A DNA stretch of 41,666 bases from Acidobacteriota bacterium (GTDB lineage Bacteria; Acidobacteriota; UBA6911). Each line of letters opens with the position of its first letter. The stretch's first letter is position 1. Positions 37,027-41,666 of this stretch are shown in pieces. Below the pieces are notes generated by a model. It was not told the origin of the DNA, made no database searches, and saw only the letters and a program-made list of their open reading frames with translations. Position numbers and translations under genes: made by a program. The stretch spans positions 1 to 41,666 of the forward strand of contig QHZE01000219.1 in NCBI GenBank assembly GCA_003225335.1, read 5' to 3'.

Positions 37027-38727
37027 CTAGCGCAAATAGGCTTCGGCGGCGTACCGGCGCATCATGCGGTGGCTGTTGAAGTAGTATGCGATCTTGGAAA
37101 TGGCCTGCTTCATCATCCGGATCCACGCGGCTCGATCGTCATGGTAGAGCGGCAAAACGGCGGATTCGAGCTTTTCGTACAGCGAATCCCCTTCGCATGC
37201 AGGGTCTCCGGGACGGCAGTAAGAACCGATCCCCCAGCCGGTCACGTTATCCACACATCCTTCGAGCCACCAACCGTCCAGGATGCTGAGATTGAGAAGG
37301 CCATTGAAGGCCGCCTTCATTCCGCTGGTCCCCGAAGCTTCCATCGGAGGTAAAGGGGTGTTCAGCCAGATATCCGAACCGGAAACGAAGGCCAGCCCGA
37401 GATCCAGATCGTAGTTCTGGAGAAAGGCGCACGCCACACTCCCTCGCAGTTCCGCGATTTGCCCGTGAATGCGCCGGATCAAGTCTTTGCCCGACATGTC
37501 CCGGGGGTGGGCCTTGCCTGCGAGCACCACCTGGAACGGATAGCGCCGGCGGATGCTGCGCACCCGCCCCAGATCCCTGAAGAGGAGATCCGGGCGCTTG
37601 TAGCCAGTCATCCGGCGGGCACTCCCGATGACAGGCACGTCCATTTCCATACGCACGCCCGTGGCGGTCTCGATTTTCTGGAGAAAGAGACCCTTGGCCT
37701 CCTGGTGGGCGCTCCACAGTTCCTCGTCCGGAATCTGGTCCGCGCGAACCAGAAGCTCCGGCTCGTGGAGCCATCCCGGGATGTGGCGATCGAACAGCTT
37801 GGCTATCGGAGGCGCAGTCCAGGTCTTGGCGTGGACTCCATTGGTGATGGCGTGCACGTGGTATCCCGGGAAGAGTCGCGTCGAGATCTCCGCATGCCTT
37901 TTGGCTACGCCGTTGATGTACCCGCTCAGGCTCAGCGCGAGCCGAGTCATATTCAGACGATCAGGTCCCGCCAGGGCCTTAAGCTCCTCGATGTCGAAGT
38001 AGTCTCGAAAAACCCTGCCGACGAGCTCGTAAGAAAACTGGTCCGTGCCTGCTTCCACCGGGGTGTGTGTGGTGAAGACGCACTGCTCGCGCACGCGGGG
38101 CAGGTAGTAAATGCTCTCCCGCGCCTGGACCTTTTCCTGCTTCCTCTCCGTCTGCCGCAGGAGCTCGAGCGCTAGGAAAGCAGAGTGCCCCTCGTTCATA
38201 TGGTAGGTGCTGACATCGAAGCCGGCAGCGCGCAAGGCTCGCAGGCCGCCGACGCCCAGGACTATCTCCTGCTTCAGACGGTAAGATTCGTCGCCTCCGT
38301 AGAGCCGATCGGTGATCTCACGGTCCACCGGGTCGTTTTCGGCGAGCTGCGTGTCGAGCAGGATCACCGGGACCTTTGCCCCTGTGGCTCCCTCCAGAAC
38401 ATAGAGCCAGGGGCGCACCCAAACCTCACGTCCCTCGATAGTCACGGCAACTTTCGCCTGCAGAGGGACGGCCCACCGCTCCGGGTCCCAGGGATCGGAG
38501 TGATCCACCTGCGACCCTTGTGAATCGATCTCCTGGCGAAGGTACCCTCCACGGCTGACCAGCGTGACCACCACGAGCGGCACTTCCAAGTCTGCCGCAG
38601 ATCGGGCGGTGTCGCCCGCCAGAACGCCGAGCCCGCCGCTGTAGGTGTGGATCTCCGGGCGGAGCGCAATCTCCATCGTGAAGTATGCGATCCGGCTATT
38701 CCTGATCAGGGCTTCGACTGCACTCAC
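37027..38727 (-). CDS. glgP: Alpha-glucan phosphorylase (GT35), short form
   Basis: IAYFTMEIALRPEIHTYSGGLGVLAGDTARSAADL, YHMNEGHSAFLALELL, FTTHTPVEAGTDQF, AITNGVHAKTWTAP, NTPLPPMEASGTSGMKAAFNGLLNLSILDGWW; GTG start. Confidence 0.94.
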   Translation of the reverse strand: MSAVEALIRNSRIAYFTMEIALRPEIHTYSGGLGVLAGDTARSAADLEVPLVVVTLVSRGGYLRQEIDSQGSQVDHSDPWDPERWAVPLQAKVAVTIEGREVWVRPWLYVLEGATGAKVPVILLDTQLAENDPVDREITDRLYGGDESYRLKQEIVLGVGGLRALRAAGFDVSTYHMNEGHSAFLALELLRQTERKQEKVQARESIYYLPRVREQCVFTTHTPVEAGTDQFSYELVGRVFRDYFDIEELKALAGPDRLNMTRLALSLSGYINGVAKRHAEISTRLFPGYHVHAITNGVHAKTWTAPPIAKLFDRHIPGWLHEPELLVRADQIPDEELWSAHQEAKGLFLQKIETATGVRMEMDVPVIGSARRMTGYKRPDLLFRDLGRVRSIRRRYPFQVVLAGKAHPRDMSGKDLIRRIHGQIAELRGSVACAFLQNYDLDLGLAFVSGSDIWLNTPLPPMEASGTSGMKAAFNGLLNLSILDGWWLEGCVDNVTGWGIGSYCRPGDPACEGDSLYEKLESAVLPLYHDDRAAWIRMMKQAISKIAYYFNSHRMMRRYAAEAYLR

Positions 38728-39091
38728 GATCCTCGAACCTCAACTAAAAATCCAAAATCACCGGCAAAGAGGATACCCCAACAGAATGCCCGAACCCAAA
38801 TCATAACCTTCAAGGGAAGTTGAAAAGCGCTCAGTCGCTGGGAGCAAAATCAATCAATCCAAATCGGATAACAGGCGTGACAGGATTCCAGGATGGACCG
38901 GTCTCCGGCCCAAGCGTGCCGGGGCACATGTCTGATTAACGAGACTGTAAGGTCCAGCGCGCCGGGGCGCGCCCAAGTGCGTGAAAATACGGTCCGCTTT
39001 TCTCCGTTACTCTGGGTCTCTGTGGCCAATGATTCTCTTTGGCCGAGAGAATAGCCCAACTATCTGAATCGCAGCTCCTGAAAACAAAATC

Positions 39092-39121
39092 TTGACACGA
39101 TTCTTCGCCGTGTGGTACAAG
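39092..39121 (+). promoter_or_regulatory. Predicted sigma70-like promoter (TTGACA-18 nt-TACAAG)
   Basis: cTTGACAcgattcttcgccgtgtggTACAAG upstream of the 39178 ORF. Confidence 0.4.
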
Positions 39122-39177
39122 CCGCCAGCTTTTGCCCCAAGGTCTTGAGAAAAAAAGGCTCTCTGGGAGGTTAGGAG

Positions 39178-40152
39178 ATGTGTGTCCAGAGCAAGCAGAC
39201 CTCGAAGCGCTTCCCGATCCGTTCTGTCCCAGGCAAGCGGCTGATCTTTGCCGTTCTCTCCTGTCTCCTCTTCCTTGCCTCTTTCGGCTCGGCCCAGGAA
39301 CCGCTCAAAGTTGAGTGGATGGAGGGGCGTTTGAGCGTCACTGCTGAAGAAACACCTCTTGCCCAGGTTCTTCAGGAGGTTGCCCGCCAGACTGGCCTGG
39401 AAGCCCGCGGGCTGGAGCGGCTTCAGGAAAAAGTATCCGTCCGCTTTTCAAGCCTTTCGCTTCGTGAAGGTCTCCAAAAACTCCTGGCCTATGTGAACTA
39501 TGTCATCTTGGAAAAGAAATCCTTCCAGGGGGACGCACAACCGGTCCTCGTGTTGGCCTCCGGGCGGCGCACGACACCATCGACAGGAGAGCGGGGAGAG
39601 AAGCCGGAGGAAGATCCAGTTGTTGAGGAGGATCAGGGAAGACGCCTTGCGGCGCTATACGCCTCTGTCCAGCAAGGGGACAGCGAAGCGCTGCAGAAGG
39701 CTCTCTTCGATCGGGATCAGGTCGTTCAGGCGACGGCCTACGAGCTCTTGGCAAAGCAAGATCCCGAGAAAGCCGTCGCTGTTCTTCTCGAGGCAACGAA
39801 AAGCGACCAGCCTGGAACGCGACTTCAAGCTCTCCAACTCCTTGACCAGAGCGGCCAGGCAGAGGCCCGGGTCGCTTTGTCGGCGCTCGATAGTGCGCTC
39901 GGCGATGAGGACGTAACCGTTAAGGGATATGCCGCCCAGGCCCTGGTAGAGCGGGGAACGCCGGAGGCAATGGTGCATCTATACCGGGCCCTCCACGACC
40001 CGGATCCTTCGTTCCGGATGATGGTGGTCGAGGTCGTTGCGGGAAAAGAGCAGGGCCGCGAGATGCTCCAGGCTGCCCTCAGGGACGACAATGAGGCGGT
40101 CCGCTCCATGGCCGCTTTCTGGTTGGAGCGAGCTTCCGCAGAAAGGAGGTGA
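39178..40152 (+). CDS. Secreted protein with STN-like N-terminal domain and HEAT-like repeats
   Basis: Signal peptide RLIFAVLSCLLFLASFGSAQE; VTAEETPLAQVLQEVARQTGLEARGLERLQEKVSVRFSSLSLREGLQKLLAYVNY (STN-like); then helical repeats with QATAYELLAKQDPEKAVAVLLEA, VKGYAAQALVERGTPEAMVHLYRAL. Confidence 0.75.
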   Translation: MCVQSKQTSKRFPIRSVPGKRLIFAVLSCLLFLASFGSAQEPLKVEWMEGRLSVTAEETPLAQVLQEVARQTGLEARGLERLQEKVSVRFSSLSLREGLQKLLAYVNYVILEKKSFQGDAQPVLVLASGRRTTPSTGERGEKPEEDPVVEEDQGRRLAALYASVQQGDSEALQKALFDRDQVVQATAYELLAKQDPEKAVAVLLEATKSDQPGTRLQALQLLDQSGQAEARVALSALDSALGDEDVTVKGYAAQALVERGTPEAMVHLYRALHDPDPSFRMMVVEVVAGKEQGREMLQAALRDDNEAVRSMAAFWLERASAERR

Positions 40153-40298
40153 GACAGCGATAAGCTGATGGACCACCCTAAGGCGCTTAGGAGATCGAGG
40201 AGCGAGGCGAAGGGAGAGTACAGCGAGTACTCTTATTCACAGCCGGCTCTTTTTGTTGTATCGAACGAAGAGGGAATTGAGGAAAGGAGTATGGAAAC

Positions 40299-41666
40299 AT
40301 GGGAATGAAGATAAAGATAAAGAGATGGATAGTTACTCTTACACTGCTTTTCCTGGGAGTTTTTCTACCACTCAGATCACAACCTCAGAGCCGGATTCCG
40401 GTGGATACCGGTGAAGTAAACCCGTCCAACCCTCCACGCTTCAAGGGATTCCGTGCCTCGCCGTCGTCGATCATTCAGTTCTACTTTTCAGAGGCGGGGA
40501 AGAGGTTCCTCATGGGCTCCCCTAATCCAAAGATGCGAGATATGGGGAGACTGGTCGTGGGAAACGGCAGTTACAGAGCTTCCTCAACCGCGCAGCCTAT
40601 TTTTGGAGTGCGGGTTCCCAGCTTCCATCCCGGCACTATCTCTGGGATCTGCAGCGCAATCAGCGGGTGCAAATTCAACCTGGAGTTGCCTACGAATGCC
40701 GTACCCCAGAACGAGGAGTCGGTGGATTTTATCCGTGGCGGGGGCTTGGGCGGCGAGGACCTCATTGTACAGGGTGCGAACGATTACCGGGTCGGCTTTG
40801 GAACCCTGGGAGGCTTGACCGGCTATTATGTGAGCAGGGATACGGACGGTACTCCCGAGTTTGAGGGGGGTCTTCCAGCTTTGCCGGACCCTCTTGAGCC
40901 TGGGGACATCCTGATTGGAGGAGGGGACCCGGTCATCGCGGCTGACCCGAGCAGGGGCGCAGTTTTTGCGGCCGACCTCCGATTTGACGTATCGACGACG
41001 GGAATCGGCGTCTTCCGGACAACCAAGGACAAGCTTAACAGCGGCCTCGCGGGCGATTGCCCGGATGGACCGCATACGGAGGCCCAGGCTGCGGGCTGCT
41101 GGCCTACAAAGAGAATAGTCAACGCTCAGCCCAGCCAATTCTTCAACCCATCAAATTTCCTGTTCTTCGAGGACAAGCCACACCTGGCGGTCGATGAAAG
41201 AGATGACGGGCCCGTTGGAGCCGGGGACGTCTATGTTACGGGCACTGAGTTCTCCAGTTTTTCCTCCGCCTCAAGGATCTGGCTCGTGGCTTGTAACAAC
41301 GCCCTCACCGCCTGTTCCGCCCCGGTCATTATAAGCGGCTCGGACACGGCCTCGCAGTTCTCCCATGTCGCGGTCCGGCCGGATGGTGGTGTCACGGTTA
41401 CCTATATTGACCTCGGTGCCTCTCCCTTCTTCAACCAACAATTTAACATTAAGTACGTCCGATGCTCACCGGCGGCCGCTCCTGCCACCCCTTCCTGTTC
41501 GCCAGCCACTCTTGTCTACGCCGAGACCCAACCCCTCGCCGTTAATGGTTTCTTGGGGGCCCAGGATTTCCGGGTCGTGACCTATCCGAAGCATGACCAT
41601 CGCACGGATGGCAACGGGACAGAGACATATGTAGTCTGGGACCGCTGCAAAGTTGATCCGAGTGCG
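40299..41666 (+). CDS. Secreted protein of unknown function, 3' end beyond window; paralog of 32460..34403
   Basis: Manual translation from ATG 40299 is open to the window end: MGMKIKIKRWIVTLTLLFLGVFLPLRSQPQSRIPVDTG...NAVPQNEESVDFIRGGGLGGEDLIVQGANDYR...EAQAAGCWP...VTYPKHDHRTDGNGTETYVVWDRCKVDPSA. Absent from the ORF track (no stop in window). Confidence 0.85.
   Translation, partial: MGMKIKIKRWIVTLTLLFLGVFLPLRSQPQSRIPVDTGEVNPSNPPRFKGFRASPSSIIQFYFSEAGKRFLMGSPNPKMRDMGRLVVGNGSYRASSTAQPIFGVRVPSFHPGTISGICSAISGCKFNLELPTNAVPQNEESVDFIRGGGLGGEDLIVQGANDYRVGFGTLGGLTGYYVSRDTDGTPEFEGGLPALPDPLEPGDILIGGGDPVIAADPSRGAVFAADLRFDVSTTGIGVFRTTKDKLNSGLAGDCPDGPHTEAQAAGCWPTKRIVNAQPSQFFNPSNFLFFEDKPHLAVDERDDGPVGAGDVYVTGTEFSSFSSASRIWLVACNNALTACSAPVIISGSDTASQFSHVAVRPDGGVTVTYIDLGASPFFNQQFNIKYVRCSPAAAPATPSCSPATLVYAETQPLAVNGFLGAQDFRVVTYPKHDHRTDGNGTETYVVWDRCKVDPSA

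Overview
This high-GC window looks like the chromosome of an Acidobacteria-type bacterium; that lineage call is an inference from the Oar-like TonB-dependent receptors (TBDRs), the CRTAC1/ASPIC-UnbV protein and the dispersed-repeat style. Coding content: a NitT/TauT-type ABC importer (fused permease plus ATPase), deoC, an HTH-TOBE regulator directly upstream of a TBDR, a broken CLC chloride channel gene, a GH51/GH39/TBDR arabinoxylan-type locus, glgX, three further TBDR loci (two visibly damaged), a histidine kinase / sigma-54 regulator / CRTAC1 operon, two paralogous secreted proteins, an outer-membrane beta-barrel gene with an in-frame TGA after its signal peptide, bacterioferritin, an alpha-glucan phosphorylase and a secreted STN/HEAT-like protein. 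The second paralog (40299 to the window end) is missing from the supplied ORF track because it runs off the edge. The most interesting signals are: (1) a HEPN-domain fragment replacing the core of a CLC channel gene; (2) a tmRNA (ssrA) 5'-end-like sequence fused to the truncated 3' end of a TBDR; (3) recurrent deletions and frameshifts concentrated in TBDRs; (4) several unrelated families of dispersed palindromic repeats, one of which punctuates TBDR and secreted-protein genes and includes a pair of about 62-bp near-identical copies flanking one gene; (5) a predicted leaderless HTH-TOBE regulator. No tRNA, rRNA, CRISPR array or transposase gene was recognised. All family calls come from reading translations by eye; no searches were run.
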